From: Herpetosiphon aurantiacus DSM 785
GTDB lineage: Bacteria; Chloroflexota; Chloroflexia; Chloroflexales; Herpetosiphonaceae
DNA: 64,000 bases
NCBI GenBank assembly: GCA_000018565.1
Contig: CP000875.1
Location: 883,199 to 947,198, forward strand
Reading direction: 5' to 3'
Shown: in pieces, positions 26,572 through 37,376 of the stretch
Layout: every line of letters starts with the position of its first letter
Position numbering within the stretch: position 1 is the first letter of the stretch
Notes under the pieces: model-generated
What the model was told of the DNA's origin: nothing
Databases searched by the model: none
What the model saw: only the letters and a program-made list of their open reading frames with translations
Translations under genes and position numbers: made by a program

Positions 26572-27348
26572 TTAGCTTTTGGGAAACCACGGCAAGAAGG
26601 CGCTGGTTTTAGCAATGTAATCGGCATACTGCGGCTTAGTTTTGATCATTGTGCGTTCTAACAGCAGCACACCTGAAATTCGAATAATCAGCCAGGTCAT
26701 AAGCAAGGCACCGATAATTTGCCAATAGCTACCAGCGGCAATCGCAAAGAGCGCATAACCCCACCACACCGTCGCATCGCCAAAATAATTGGGGTGGCGG
26801 GTGTAGCGCCATAAGCCAGAGCGCATAACGTGGCCTTTGTTGGCCGGATTGGCCTTGAACCGTGCCATCTGCCAATCGCCAATCGCCTCAAAACCAAAGC
26901 CAATCAGCCAAACCCCAATTGCTAGATAATCGAGCCAATTCCAGCTTTTTGGGCCGATTTGGGCACCAAGTAAGGTCAACGAGATCAGCAACGCCAATAC
27001 GCCTTGCAGCAAAAACACTTGGAAAAAGCTAAACCACCAATAGCGTTCAGCTCCATAGCGCTGACGAAACTCAACATAACGATAATCTTCAGGCTTGCCC
27101 CAATTACGCCAACCAATGTAAATTGATAAACGCAAGCCCCAAATTGTCACCAAACTGCTGATGATCAAACGGCGTTGAGCATCGCCCTGAGCTTGGCTAA
27201 AATACCACCAGGTCAAGGCCACAAAACACATGCCCCAACAGATATCCACAATGCTGGCATTGGTAATTTTGACACTCCACAACCACGCCAAGGTTAATGG
27301 AATCATTACCACCGCCAGACCCCAACCCCAGATTTGCCAAAAACTCAT
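26572..27348 (-). CDS. DUF1295 membrane protein (steroid 5-alpha-reductase-like)
   Basis: 258 residues with six or seven membrane helices. The C-terminal motif GLWRYTRHPNYFGDATVWWGYALF is the signature of the DUF1295/steroid 5-alpha-reductase and ICMT-like superfamily (NADPH- or SAM-binding integral membrane enzymes). N-terminal VDICWGMCFVALTWWYF is typical of DUF1295. The reaction is unknown for most bacterial members. GGGAG precedes the ATG. Fifteen bases separate it from the upstream glycosyltransferase on the same strand, suggesting co-transcription. Confidence 0.88.
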   Translation of the reverse strand: MSFWQIWGWGLAVVMIPLTLAWLWSVKITNASIVDICWGMCFVALTWWYFSQAQGDAQRRLIISSLVTIWGLRLSIYIGWRNWGKPEDYRYVEFRQRYGAERYWWFSFFQVFLLQGVLALLISLTLLGAQIGPKSWNWLDYLAIGVWLIGFGFEAIGDWQMARFKANPANKGHVMRSGLWRYTRHPNYFGDATVWWGYALFAIAAGSYWQIIGALLMTWLIIRISGVLLLERTMIKTKPQYADYIAKTSAFLPWFPKS

Positions 27349-27363
27349 GCGAAACTCCCAGCG

Positions 27364-28815
27364 CTAACGCACCCAAATATCATAACCAGCCAAATGCACT
27401 CGTAAACGATAGGGCGCAACTTGCAACATAGCATCAAAGCCGATTGGGCGCACGGCTCCATAGGTCACAATGACCTTTGGTGGCTGGCTGCGCAGTTGCT
27501 GCAAGGTCTGGTCGAGGGCATTGGGCAAAATCGCTAAGGGGTAATCGTAGGGAAATCGGCTTGGCACAGCGTAATCGCCATACAAATAAATTTCTGGCTC
27601 AGCCGCCCAAACCCAGACGCTGGCCTGCTGGCCCACATTGCTATCGATCCATTCGACAACTTTGGGCGCGAGCGCAAAGAATTCACGGCCATCAACGCCA
27701 TAGAGTTGTTCAATTTGGGCTTCGGGTGTTTTATTATACAACGGCCAGAGGCTGGCTAATGGCTGAATCGCTAGCAAAAACGCGATCACAACAATCGAAA
27801 AATCTTTGTATTGTTGCAAAAATCCCAGCCGAACTTTGGCCAAGCCGCCTGCAAAGACAGCCAAAGCGGGCACAAGCGCCTGATAATAATGCGGATAAGC
27901 GCGTAAACTTACAAAGGCGCTGGCAATCAAGCCGATGCTCCATAAGCCAGCCAGAGTTAAACTCGGCCCGTAGCGCCGCCGTCGCCAAGCCATGGTTGCG
28001 CCCACAATCCCCGCCACTAGCAGCAACAGGAGCGAGCGCCAAATCGGCCAAAGCTGGCTGATTGTGGCATCGGTTTGGTCGAGGTAAGCCGTGTTATACG
28101 TCCAAAGTGCTTCAACAAATTGGCTCCAACCACCAGCTAAGGCAAAATAGAGCAAAGTTGGAATCAACACCAGCGCCAAGCCGTCGATCACCAAAATTGC
28201 GCGGCCAAGCCGTTCGTTGACATCGCCTTTGAAGGCAATCGTGGTAATAATTAGCGCTGGCAAAATTAACAAAGCCACAGGTTTGGATAATAATGCTAAG
28301 GCTGCTGCCACGCCCGCCAACATCCACCAAGCTTTTTGTTGGCTATCAAGCGCTTTGAGGCCAAAAAGCAAGGCCAAGCAACTGGGCAAGAGCATAATTG
28401 CTTCGCTGTTGAAGGTCACGCCCTGCAAGAAAACTGCGCTATTCCAGCTGGCGACTAAAATTGCGGTGAGCACGCCCGCCGCTTCGGAGCGCCACAAACG
28501 CCGACCTGCTCGCCACATCACTAAAGTTGTGGCTTCCAGCCAGAGCGTCGCCCAAACCCGAATTGTTTGAATTGGCTCAGTGCCTAACAAAACTGGCGGA
28601 GCATAGGCAGCATAAACAAACGGTGGTTTATGATCAAATCGATCGCGGTAGGGAATTGCCCCATCAGCCCAATCGCGGGCAATGACGGCATAGGCAGCCT
28701 CGTCGCGCTCCAGTGGCAGTTGATGCAGTGGCATTCGTAAAATTACAATCAAGCCACAAACTGCCCCAATCACTGCCCACAAGGCTAAGCGTCGCCGCCG
28801 AAAACGTCGCAACAT
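27364..28815 (-). CDS. GT39-like (ArnT/PMT-type) membrane glycosyltransferase
   Basis: 483 residues from ATG 28815 (GGGGG 9 bases upstream), with about 11 membrane helices. The first extracytoplasmic loop has LPLERDEAAYAVIARDWADG followed by YRDRFDHKPPFVYAAY, the D-E motif and H-K-P-P motif of GT-C enzymes of the ArnT/PMT group, which transfer sugars from polyprenyl-phosphate carriers. A C-terminal extracytoplasmic domain follows (VWVWAAEPEIYLYGDY). The longer frame from 28854 lacks a ribosome binding site. Acceptor unknown. Confidence 0.87.
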   Translation of the reverse strand: MLRRFRRRRLALWAVIGAVCGLIVILRMPLHQLPLERDEAAYAVIARDWADGAIPYRDRFDHKPPFVYAAYAPPVLLGTEPIQTIRVWATLWLEATTLVMWRAGRRLWRSEAAGVLTAILVASWNSAVFLQGVTFNSEAIMLLPSCLALLFGLKALDSQQKAWWMLAGVAAALALLSKPVALLILPALIITTIAFKGDVNERLGRAILVIDGLALVLIPTLLYFALAGGWSQFVEALWTYNTAYLDQTDATISQLWPIWRSLLLLLVAGIVGATMAWRRRRYGPSLTLAGLWSIGLIASAFVSLRAYPHYYQALVPALAVFAGGLAKVRLGFLQQYKDFSIVVIAFLLAIQPLASLWPLYNKTPEAQIEQLYGVDGREFFALAPKVVEWIDSNVGQQASVWVWAAEPEIYLYGDYAVPSRFPYDYPLAILPNALDQTLQQLRSQPPKVIVTYGAVRPIGFDAMLQVAPYRLRVHLAGYDIWVR

Positions 28816-28949
28816 GCCTAAATTCCCCCACACCAAAATGCTGTTGTGCGCCATAATACTGGCAAATTGGCAAAAAGCCTAGCAAAAAAATAGCCCAGCC
28901 AAGCAGATTACTGCATGCTGAGCCAAATTCGGTCAATTAAACTTGGAGT

Positions 28950-29612
28950 TTAACCGAGATACAGCGCCATTACCAAGAAATGGCAAACGCTGCCGCCCAT
29001 CACAAAGCCATGCCAAATTGCGTGGTTGTAGGGCAATTTTTCCCAGCGATAAAAGACCACGCCAGCAGTGTAGGTCAGACCACCAGCCACCAACAAGGCA
29101 AAGGCTCCAGTCGGCAAGCTCGCCACTAAATCATCCCAGGCCATCACCGATAACCAGCCCATGCCAACATACATCAAGGTTGAAAGCAATTCAAAACGTT
29201 TGATAAAAAACATTTTAAAGCAGATTCCGGCGAAGGCACAGCCCCAAATTAAGCCAAAGAGCGTCCAAGCCAAGCTACTTTGCATGCTCACCAACAAAAT
29301 CGGGGTGTAGGTGCCAGCAATCAATAAATAAATAGCGCAGTGGTCGAAAATTTTCAATAAATATTTGGCGCGAGGGTTGCGAATGCTGTGGTAGAGCGTC
29401 GAAGCCAAATACATACAAATTAGGCTGACTCCATAGACCGTAAAGCTAGCAATTCGCCATGGATCGCCCGTGTTAATCGCCATAATCAGCAAAATCGCCA
29501 AGCCAGCCACGCTCAAGGCAACCCCAATCCCATGGGTAATTGCATTGGCTAATTCTTCGGCGGCGGAATATTCGGAGTAGTGGACGTTGCGTTCTTCAAT
29601 TGCTTTTGCCAT
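28950..29612 (-). CDS. Hemolysin III / PAQR-family membrane protein
   Basis: 220 residues with seven membrane helices. Signature residues are E-E-x-A-N-A-I-T-H-G-I-G in helix 1, STLYHSIRNPRAK after helix 3, FDHCAIYLLIAGTYTP in helix 4, and the final HAIWHGFVMGGSVCHF. Helices 3, 4 and 7 carry the His/Asp residues that bind zinc in the PAQR/CREST hydrolase superfamily. Despite the name, a pore-forming role is doubtful. GGAGG precedes the ATG, and a pair of palindromes overlaps its likely -10. Confidence 0.92.
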   Translation of the reverse strand: MAKAIEERNVHYSEYSAAEELANAITHGIGVALSVAGLAILLIMAINTGDPWRIASFTVYGVSLICMYLASTLYHSIRNPRAKYLLKIFDHCAIYLLIAGTYTPILLVSMQSSLAWTLFGLIWGCAFAGICFKMFFIKRFELLSTLMYVGMGWLSVMAWDDLVASLPTGAFALLVAGGLTYTAGVVFYRWEKLPYNHAIWHGFVMGGSVCHFLVMALYLG

Positions 29613-29648
29613 ATGACCTCCAGCTAAGCTATGTTTTTGCTGGTTGCT

Positions 29649-29688
29649 ATTATACCTTGTAATGCAAGGTACTTTGCAGTGAAAGGTA
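29649..29688 (-). promoter_or_regulatory. -10 element with two tandem palindromic operators
   Basis: On the minus strand TATAAT (29654-29649) is a probable -10 for the hemolysin III gene. Immediately upstream lie TACCTTG-N5-CAAGGTA (29653-29671) and, sharing two bases with it, TACTTTG-N5-AAAGGTA (29670-29688). Two 19-bp dyads at 17-bp spacing suggest binding of two dimers of one regulator. The divergent ppc gene starts 100 bases away. Confidence 0.6.
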
Positions 29689-29786
29689 TAGTTCTTTTGG
29701 GCTAGCCACAGTGGCGATCTTTGCTATACTTGGCGTGCAGCGTTGCACCACGAGAGCGAAGATTCCTGTAGTTCGAGGTATTTGCC

Positions 29787-32513
29787 ATGGCCAATTTGCC
29801 AAGCTACGATTTTGCCGATTTAATCAAAGCTGACCATGATGCTGAATTTGTTTTGACATGTTTCGCTGAAGTATTACAAGAATTAGGCGAGGCTGAACTC
29901 GCTGCCTATCTTGGGTTGCCCACAACCGCCTCAATTAACCAAACAATTACGCCTGAACGAGCGATTCAAGCGGCATCGCTCAGCTTTCAATTGCTGAATA
30001 TGGTCGAGGAAAATGCCGCTGCCCAACAACGCCGCATCCGCGAAGCTGCCGAAGGCTTTAATGCTGAAGTTGGGCTTTGGGGCAATACCTTGCAAAGCCT
30101 GAGCCAAGCTGGCTTCAGCGCCGAGCAGATTGGCGCTGCCTTAGGCCAGATTTATGTTGAACCAGTCCTGACCGCCCACCCCACCGAGGCCAAACGGGCG
30201 ACCATGCTTGAGCATTATCGACGTTTATATTTGCTGTTGGTCAAGCGCGAAAACCCCATTTGGACTCCGCTGGAGCAACAGGCGCTGCGCGATGAGATTA
30301 AAGTTGAGCTTGAGCGGCTTTGGCGCACTGGTGAGATTTTCCTTGAAAAGCCGAGCGTCGCCGATGAATTGCGCAATATTTTGCATTATTTGCGTCATGT
30401 GTTTCCCGCCAGTTTGGTAACGCTCGATTTGCGTTTGCAACAGGCTTGGCAATTGCAAGGCTTTGATCGGCGGTTGTTACCAACAACCGAGCAATTACCG
30501 CATGTGCAGTTTGGTACATGGGTTGGCGGCGATCGCGATGGACATCCCTTGGTTACGGCGGCGGTCACGCGCTTTGCTTTGCAGGAGTTGCGCCGCAATG
30601 CGCTTGAGGTTTTGCACGAACAATTAGTTCAACTAGTGATCAAATTAAGCTTATCTGATCGCTTGCAACCACCGCACGCCGCCTTGCTTGAAGCCCTCGA
30701 TGCTAGTGCGGCTGCGTTGGGCCAACGGGGGCAAATGGCCTTGGCACGGAATCCCGAGGAGCCATGGCGACAATGGATCAACTTAATCATAGCGCGATTG
30801 CCCGAATCAGGCCAACTACGCCAGCCTTGGCAGTATCGCAGTAGCAGCGAAACTGTGGCTGACCTGCAATTTTTGGCCGAGCAACTGCATGCTGTTGGCG
30901 CACAACGGCTTGTTTTGAATGATCTTCAGCCTGTGATTCGCAGTGTGCAAACTTTGGGCTTTCACAGCGCCGTGCTCGATATTCGCCAAAACAGCAAATT
31001 CCACGATTTGGCGGTAGAACAATTGCTGCAAGCTGCTGGATTCAGCGATTATCAATTTAGTAGTTGGCCCGAGGAACAACGGCTCGAATTGCTCAATCGC
31101 GAGTTGCAAAGTGCCCGCCCATTTGCCCACCCTAGCCTTGAGTTGGGCAACGAAGCGAGCGCTGTGCGCGATTGCTATCGTGTGTTGGCCGATGAAATTG
31201 CCCAGCATGGCACGGCAGGCCTTGGCTCGTTGATTATCAGCATGACCCGCAGCCTCTCGGATTTGCTGGTGGTGTATTTGTTGGCACGTGAAGCTAGCTT
31301 GTTATACGTTACTGAGGCTGGTTTGGCGTGTGTGCTGCCAGTTGTGCCATTATTCGAAACGATCGAAGATTTGGAAATTAGCCCTGGTATTCTCGATGCG
31401 TTTTTGGCGCATCCGGTCAGCCAAGCGAGCCGAGCGTTGCGCCAAACTAGCGTGCAACAGGTGATGGTTGGCTATAGCGATAGCAACAAAGATGGCGGCA
31501 TTTTGGCCAGTTTGTGGAGCTTGTATCGGTCGCAAGGCACGCTAGCAGCGGTCGGAGCCAAGCATCATGTGCGAGTACGTTTCTTCCACGGTCGTGGCGG
31601 CACAATCAGCCGTGGCGCTGGTCCAACCCACCGTTTCTTGAACGCGCTACCAGCAGCGGCCTTGGCAGGCGATTTGCGCATGACCGAGCAAGGCGAAACC
31701 ATCGCCCAAAAATATGCCAACCATATCACGGCGGTCTATAATTTAGAATTAATGGTGGCGGGCGTAACCGAAGCCACTTTGCTTGGCTCGCAGCGTGATC
31801 AAACGCCCCACAGCCTTGCCCCAATCATGGATGTACTGACTGCCTACAGCCGCCAACGCTACGAAACCTTGATTCAAACACCTGGTTTTATTCAGTTTTT
31901 TGGTCAAGCCACGCCGATTGATGTGATTGAGCAAGGCAAAATCGGCTCACGCCCTGCCCGCCGCACTGGCCAACGCACCCTTGGCGATTTGCGGGCAATT
32001 CCATGGGTATTTAGCTGGAGCCAAGCCCGCTTTTTTCTTTCTGGTTGGTATGGGGTTGGCAGCAGCTTGGCATGGCTCGCCGAGCAACATCCTGAACAGT
32101 TTGACCAACTCAAACAAGCGGCCTTTGAATGGTATCCGTTGAAATATTTATTAACCAATGTCAGCACCAGCATGCTCTCGGCTGATCTGGCAACCATGCA
32201 AGCCTATAGCCAGTTGGTCGAAGATCCAAGCGTGCGCCAGCCGATTATGGCGGCCATTGAGGCTGAGTTTAAGCAAACCCAACAGCAACTAGAGCTGATT
32301 TTTGGCGGGAGTTTGGCCGAACGTCGCCCACGGATTTATCGTATGTTGCAAGGTCGTCAGTCACGATTAAGCCAATTGCATCAGCAACAAATCAATTTGC
32401 TGCATACATGGCGCAGCCTGCCCAGCGAGCAAATTCCAGAGCGTGAGCGATTGCTAACCCAGTTGTTGCTCACGGTCAATGCGATTGCTAGCGGCCTACG
32501 CACGACTGGCTAA
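29787..32513 (+). CDS. ppc: Phosphoenolpyruvate carboxylase
   Basis: 908 residues, normal family length. It adds bicarbonate to PEP to make oxaloacetate. Catalytic blocks are VLTAHPTEAKRATM with the essential histidine at residue 131, VMVGYSDSNKDGGI, the glycine-rich FFHGRGGTISRGAGPTH, and the C-terminal NAIASGLRTTG (the bacterial end is normally N-x-x-A-x-G-x-R-x-T-G). Complete and apparently intact. Convergent with the acetyl-CoA hydrolase/transferase gene across a repeat-rich gap. GAGGTATTTGCC precedes the ATG. Confidence 0.97.
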   Translation: MANLPSYDFADLIKADHDAEFVLTCFAEVLQELGEAELAAYLGLPTTASINQTITPERAIQAASLSFQLLNMVEENAAAQQRRIREAAEGFNAEVGLWGNTLQSLSQAGFSAEQIGAALGQIYVEPVLTAHPTEAKRATMLEHYRRLYLLLVKRENPIWTPLEQQALRDEIKVELERLWRTGEIFLEKPSVADELRNILHYLRHVFPASLVTLDLRLQQAWQLQGFDRRLLPTTEQLPHVQFGTWVGGDRDGHPLVTAAVTRFALQELRRNALEVLHEQLVQLVIKLSLSDRLQPPHAALLEALDASAAALGQRGQMALARNPEEPWRQWINLIIARLPESGQLRQPWQYRSSSETVADLQFLAEQLHAVGAQRLVLNDLQPVIRSVQTLGFHSAVLDIRQNSKFHDLAVEQLLQAAGFSDYQFSSWPEEQRLELLNRELQSARPFAHPSLELGNEASAVRDCYRVLADEIAQHGTAGLGSLIISMTRSLSDLLVVYLLAREASLLYVTEAGLACVLPVVPLFETIEDLEISPGILDAFLAHPVSQASRALRQTSVQQVMVGYSDSNKDGGILASLWSLYRSQGTLAAVGAKHHVRVRFFHGRGGTISRGAGPTHRFLNALPAAALAGDLRMTEQGETIAQKYANHITAVYNLELMVAGVTEATLLGSQRDQTPHSLAPIMDVLTAYSRQRYETLIQTPGFIQFFGQATPIDVIEQGKIGSRPARRTGQRTLGDLRAIPWVFSWSQARFFLSGWYGVGSSLAWLAEQHPEQFDQLKQAAFEWYPLKYLLTNVSTSMLSADLATMQAYSQLVEDPSVRQPIMAAIEAEFKQTQQQLELIFGGSLAERRPRIYRMLQGRQSRLSQLHQQQINLLHTWRSLPSEQIPERERLLTQLLLTVNAIASGLRTTG

Positions 32514-32550
32514 AAATCATGGTTCGTAAAATTCCCTCACCCCCTTACAA

Positions 32551-32640
32551 GGGTAGGTTGTTACCAATCCATTGATCACCACCCTTCCGTCCCGCCTCAA
32601 GGCGGGAAACGCAGGGGGCTTTAATCCCCCTGCACCCCCT
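32551..32640 (+). repeat. Dispersed repeat element, copy A
   Basis: About 90 bases that recur in opposite orientation at 52514-52603. The central 67 bases (32574-32640) differ from copy B at only about four positions. It contains CCGCCTCAAGGCGGG and the inverted pair CAGGGGG...CCCCCTG, giving a two-hairpin structure. Weaker similarity extends another 40-50 bases past 32640. Confidence 0.85.
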
Positions 32641-32708
32641 CAAGGACATTTGGCGGTGAACAGACATCTACCGATGAACCAAAGAATTGGTGGTGCGCAG
32701 TTAAGTTC

Positions 32709-32753
32709 GCCCCTTCTCCCGCCGCAGTGGGAGAGGGGTCGGGGATGAGGGAT
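32709..32753. repeat. GC-rich hairpin repeat (CCCGCCGCAGT type)
   Basis: CCCCTTCTCCC and GGGAGAGGGG flank GCCGCAGT, giving a strong hairpin. The same core is at 13757-13799. Another fragment, TTCCCTCACCCCC, lies at 32532 just before copy A. The hairpin sits 6 bases from the stop of the next minus-strand gene and could act as its terminator. Confidence 0.65.
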
Positions 32754-32758
32754 TTTAA

Positions 32759-34045
32759 CTAATGTTTCAGGCTGGCTTCGCCGTGAAACCGCTCTAAAGC
32801 GGCCCGTTCGAGCGCTTCGCGATGGTCAGGGTGAGCAATATCGATCAAGGCTTTAGCGCGTTCGCGCAAGGTTTTGCCATACAAATAAGCTACGCCATAT
32901 TCAGTGACGATATATTGAACGTGGGCACGAGTGGTCACGACGCTAGCGCCTTCGTGCAGCACTGGCACAATCCGCGATTCGCCACGACGGGTAGCTGAAG
33001 GCAGGGCAATAATTGGCTTGCCGCCCTCGGAGAGCGCTGCTCCGCGCATAAAGTCCATTTGGCCGCCCACCCCTGAATACTGGAACGTGCCAATTGAATC
33101 AGCACAGACTTGGCCCGTCAGATCCACTTCAATCGCACTGTTGATTGCCGTAACATTGGGGTTGCGCCGAATCACGCTGGTATCGTTGATGTAGGTGATG
33201 TCGAGCATGGCGATCTGCGGGTTATCATCGACGAAATCATACAATCGCCGCGTGCCCATCATAAAACCACCAACGATTTTGCCGGGGTGGGTTTTCTTCA
33301 TGCGTCCGTTGATGATGCCGCGTTCAACCAAATCGATAATCCCATCGGAAAACATTTCGGTGTGAATGCCCAAATTTTTGTGGGTGGTTAATGAAGCTAG
33401 CACGGCATCAGGAATCGCCCCGATACCCATTTGCAAGGTTGCGCCATCGCTGACCAAGCCCGCAATATGGCGGCCAATCGCCCGTTCAACATCACTCAAA
33501 ACGGCTGGCGCATGTTCATAAATTGGCTCATCGACCTCAACCGCAAAGTTAATCCGATTGATATGAATGTGGCCATCGCCATGGGTGCGGGGCATATGCG
33601 GGTTGATTTGGGCAATTACACATTGAGCAACTTCGACGGCTGCTCGGGTGACATCGACCGAAACGCCCAACGAGCAAAACCCATGTTGATCAGGTGGCGA
33701 AACTTGAATTAATGCCATATCAAGCGGCAAAATTCCCCGCCGGAACAAGCCTGGAACTTCGCTCAAAAAGACCGGAACATAATCAGCTTCACCAGTTACC
33801 ACGGCGCTCCGAATATTCGAGCCAATAAATAACGCGCGGGTATGAAAACTTTCGCGATATTTGGGATCGGTATATGGTGCTGGCCCTTCGGTATGAATAT
33901 GCACCAATTCGACGCTGCGTAATTCATCGGCGCGAGCAACCAAAGCCGCAATTAATTGTTGAGGTGCTGCGGCAACACTATGAATAAACACACGATCGTG
34001 TGATTTAATCGCTTGAACAGCTTCGTTCGCTGAAACGTAACGCAT
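32759..34045 (-). CDS. Acetyl-CoA hydrolase/transferase family protein (CoA-transferase)
   Basis: 428 residues, family I CoA-transferase fold in one chain, related to succinyl-CoA:acetate and 4-hydroxybutyrate CoA-transferases. MGIGAIPDAVLASL and LGIHTEMFSDGIIDLVERG contain the expected substrate loop and the catalytic glutamate (about E230), which forms a glutamyl-CoA thioester. IVTEYGVAYLYGKTLRERAKALI is the conserved C-terminal block. The 428-residue length fits the short 4-hydroxybutyrate CoA-transferase-like group better than the 500-residue acetyl-CoA hydrolases, but substrate is not determined. ATG 34045 follows TAGGGGG. Divergent from ligA. Confidence 0.9.
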   Translation of the reverse strand: MRYVSANEAVQAIKSHDRVFIHSVAAAPQQLIAALVARADELRSVELVHIHTEGPAPYTDPKYRESFHTRALFIGSNIRSAVVTGEADYVPVFLSEVPGLFRRGILPLDMALIQVSPPDQHGFCSLGVSVDVTRAAVEVAQCVIAQINPHMPRTHGDGHIHINRINFAVEVDEPIYEHAPAVLSDVERAIGRHIAGLVSDGATLQMGIGAIPDAVLASLTTHKNLGIHTEMFSDGIIDLVERGIINGRMKKTHPGKIVGGFMMGTRRLYDFVDDNPQIAMLDITYINDTSVIRRNPNVTAINSAIEVDLTGQVCADSIGTFQYSGVGGQMDFMRGAALSEGGKPIIALPSATRRGESRIVPVLHEGASVVTTRAHVQYIVTEYGVAYLYGKTLRERAKALIDIAHPDHREALERAALERFHGEASLKH

Positions 34046-34207
34046 ACTAAGCCCCCTAAATCGTTGGTTGGTGTAGCCTCGGCTACATCTCTATTGTGAC
34101 CGATTTCTTGCCAGCACGAAGTGAAAAGAGCCATGAAATGGGTTAAGGTTTAGCAACATCAAACGATTCAAAATTGTGGCTAGATTTGACACAGACACCC
34201 GTTATAA

Positions 34208-36262
<2,055 letters not shown>

Positions 36263-36277
36263 AGCCTGAGCTTTGGT

Positions 36278-36412
36278 TGATCCACGAAGAGCACGAAGTT
36301 ACACGAAGGGCGTAAAGGCTGAAACCGCGAAGAACGCGACGATCGCGAAGGATGTTAAGTTTTAGGCTGGCATCCTTCAGCTTAATTTTAGCCACAGATT
36401 AGCACAGATTGA
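36278..36412. repeat. Intergenic dispersed-repeat module
   Basis: TTGATCCACGAAGAGCACGA, GTTACACGAAGGGCG, AAACCGCGAAGAACGCGA, GATCGCGAAGGATG, and TTTAGCCACAGATTAGCACA. The 'cgaag' and 'agccacagatt' modules match those at 44732-44830. Confidence 0.7.
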
Positions 36413-36451
36413 TGATATTATGTTTCTTTTTAGAAGAATCATTTATAATTA

Positions 36452-37186
36452 TTAAGGATTTTTAGTATAATTGTTATTTGATTGTTCTTGATTTTTTCGT
36501 TGTCTGGGGCCTCGGCGAATGGAACGACGTTTTTTAGTATAATTAGTATTTGATTGTTCTTGATTGCCATCAATGTCATTGAACATACTCAGATTGGAAT
36601 CGTTAATTGTAGTATCGGTGAAATTTATATTAGGCATACTCGTATTAGATTGGTGAATTGTTTTTTTATTAAAGTTTATAATATAATATTTTTCGTAGCT
36701 ACTGTCAATATTTAAAGATAGTACTTTTATGACTTTATCAATGAATTTCTTGTCTTCATGGATTATTATTGATGATAAATTTGATCCTGCACTGGAAATA
36801 ATTAATAATCCATACTTATTAGGCATAGAAGCCCAATAGAAAATTAATCCAAATAATGATAATACAAGTAATGAATTTATTATTGTAGATATAGATTCTG
36901 TGTCATTTCTGCCAAAATCACTGAAAAAAATATCTTTGTTGATAAGGAGTAAAATCATAATAATTAGACACCACATCCAAGGGAATTTATTAATGATCTT
37001 AGCTGTTGAAAAGCCTGCAATATTAGGTATTTGGTATACAGTATTCCCAAATATAAGCCTTTTTCCTTGAATTTGAATAATATCGGTACGGATTTCTTGA
37101 ACCGTATTTTTCTTGAGTATTAACGATTCATTTGAGTTCGTATTGGTTTGAGTACTACTAGGAGTAAAGTTTGCCTGAGGATACAT
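36452..37186 (-). CDS. AT-rich membrane protein, DUF6232-like
   Basis: 244 residues, codon use strongly AT-rich (many Asn, Ile, Lys) unlike its neighbours, suggesting recent transfer. Residues 35-70 (IIQIQGKRLIFGNTVYQIPNIAGFSTAKI) and the segment after two membrane helices (YGLLIISSAGSNLSSIIIHEDKKFIDKVIKVL) fit the DUF6232 layout: an N-terminal strand region, two helices, then a second strand region. The C-terminal 60 residues are low-complexity with a duplicated block NQEQSNTNYTKK / NQEQSNNNYTKN. ATG 37186 follows TGGAG. Function unknown; DUF6232 proteins are often near signalling or conflict genes. Confidence 0.7.
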   Translation of the reverse strand: MYPQANFTPSSTQTNTNSNESLILKKNTVQEIRTDIIQIQGKRLIFGNTVYQIPNIAGFSTAKIINKFPWMWCLIIMILLLINKDIFFSDFGRNDTESISTIINSLLVLSLFGLIFYWASMPNKYGLLIISSAGSNLSSIIIHEDKKFIDKVIKVLSLNIDSSYEKYYIINFNKKTIHQSNTSMPNINFTDTTINDSNLSMFNDIDGNQEQSNTNYTKKRRSIRRGPRQRKNQEQSNNNYTKNP

Positions 37187-37284
37187 AGAAACTCCATCCA
37201 AACTCAGATTATAAAATTAACTTATCCTAACAAAGGATTATTGCTAAGTCAATATAGTATTTCTAATATCAAAGCCCTAAAAAA

Positions 37285-37373
37285 AGGCTATCGACCATTG
37301 AAATATTCCAATAGCCAATAGCCAATAGCCCTACTTCTTCGTGCCCTTCGTGTCCTTCGTGGTTAAAAACTAA
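37285..37373. repeat. Intergenic dispersed-repeat module, reversed
   Basis: ATATTCCAATAGCCAATAGC followed by CTTCGTGCCCTTCGTGTCCT and TTCGTGGTTAAAAAC: the same modules as at 26461-26545 in the same relative order, without the left arm. Confidence 0.75.
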
Positions 37374-37376
37374 CGA

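Noticed and set aside
28950-29612. Hemolysin III as a real pore-forming toxin
   Set aside because: It is a seven-helix PAQR-type protein with conserved zinc ligands; the name is historical and no secretion or toxin features are present.
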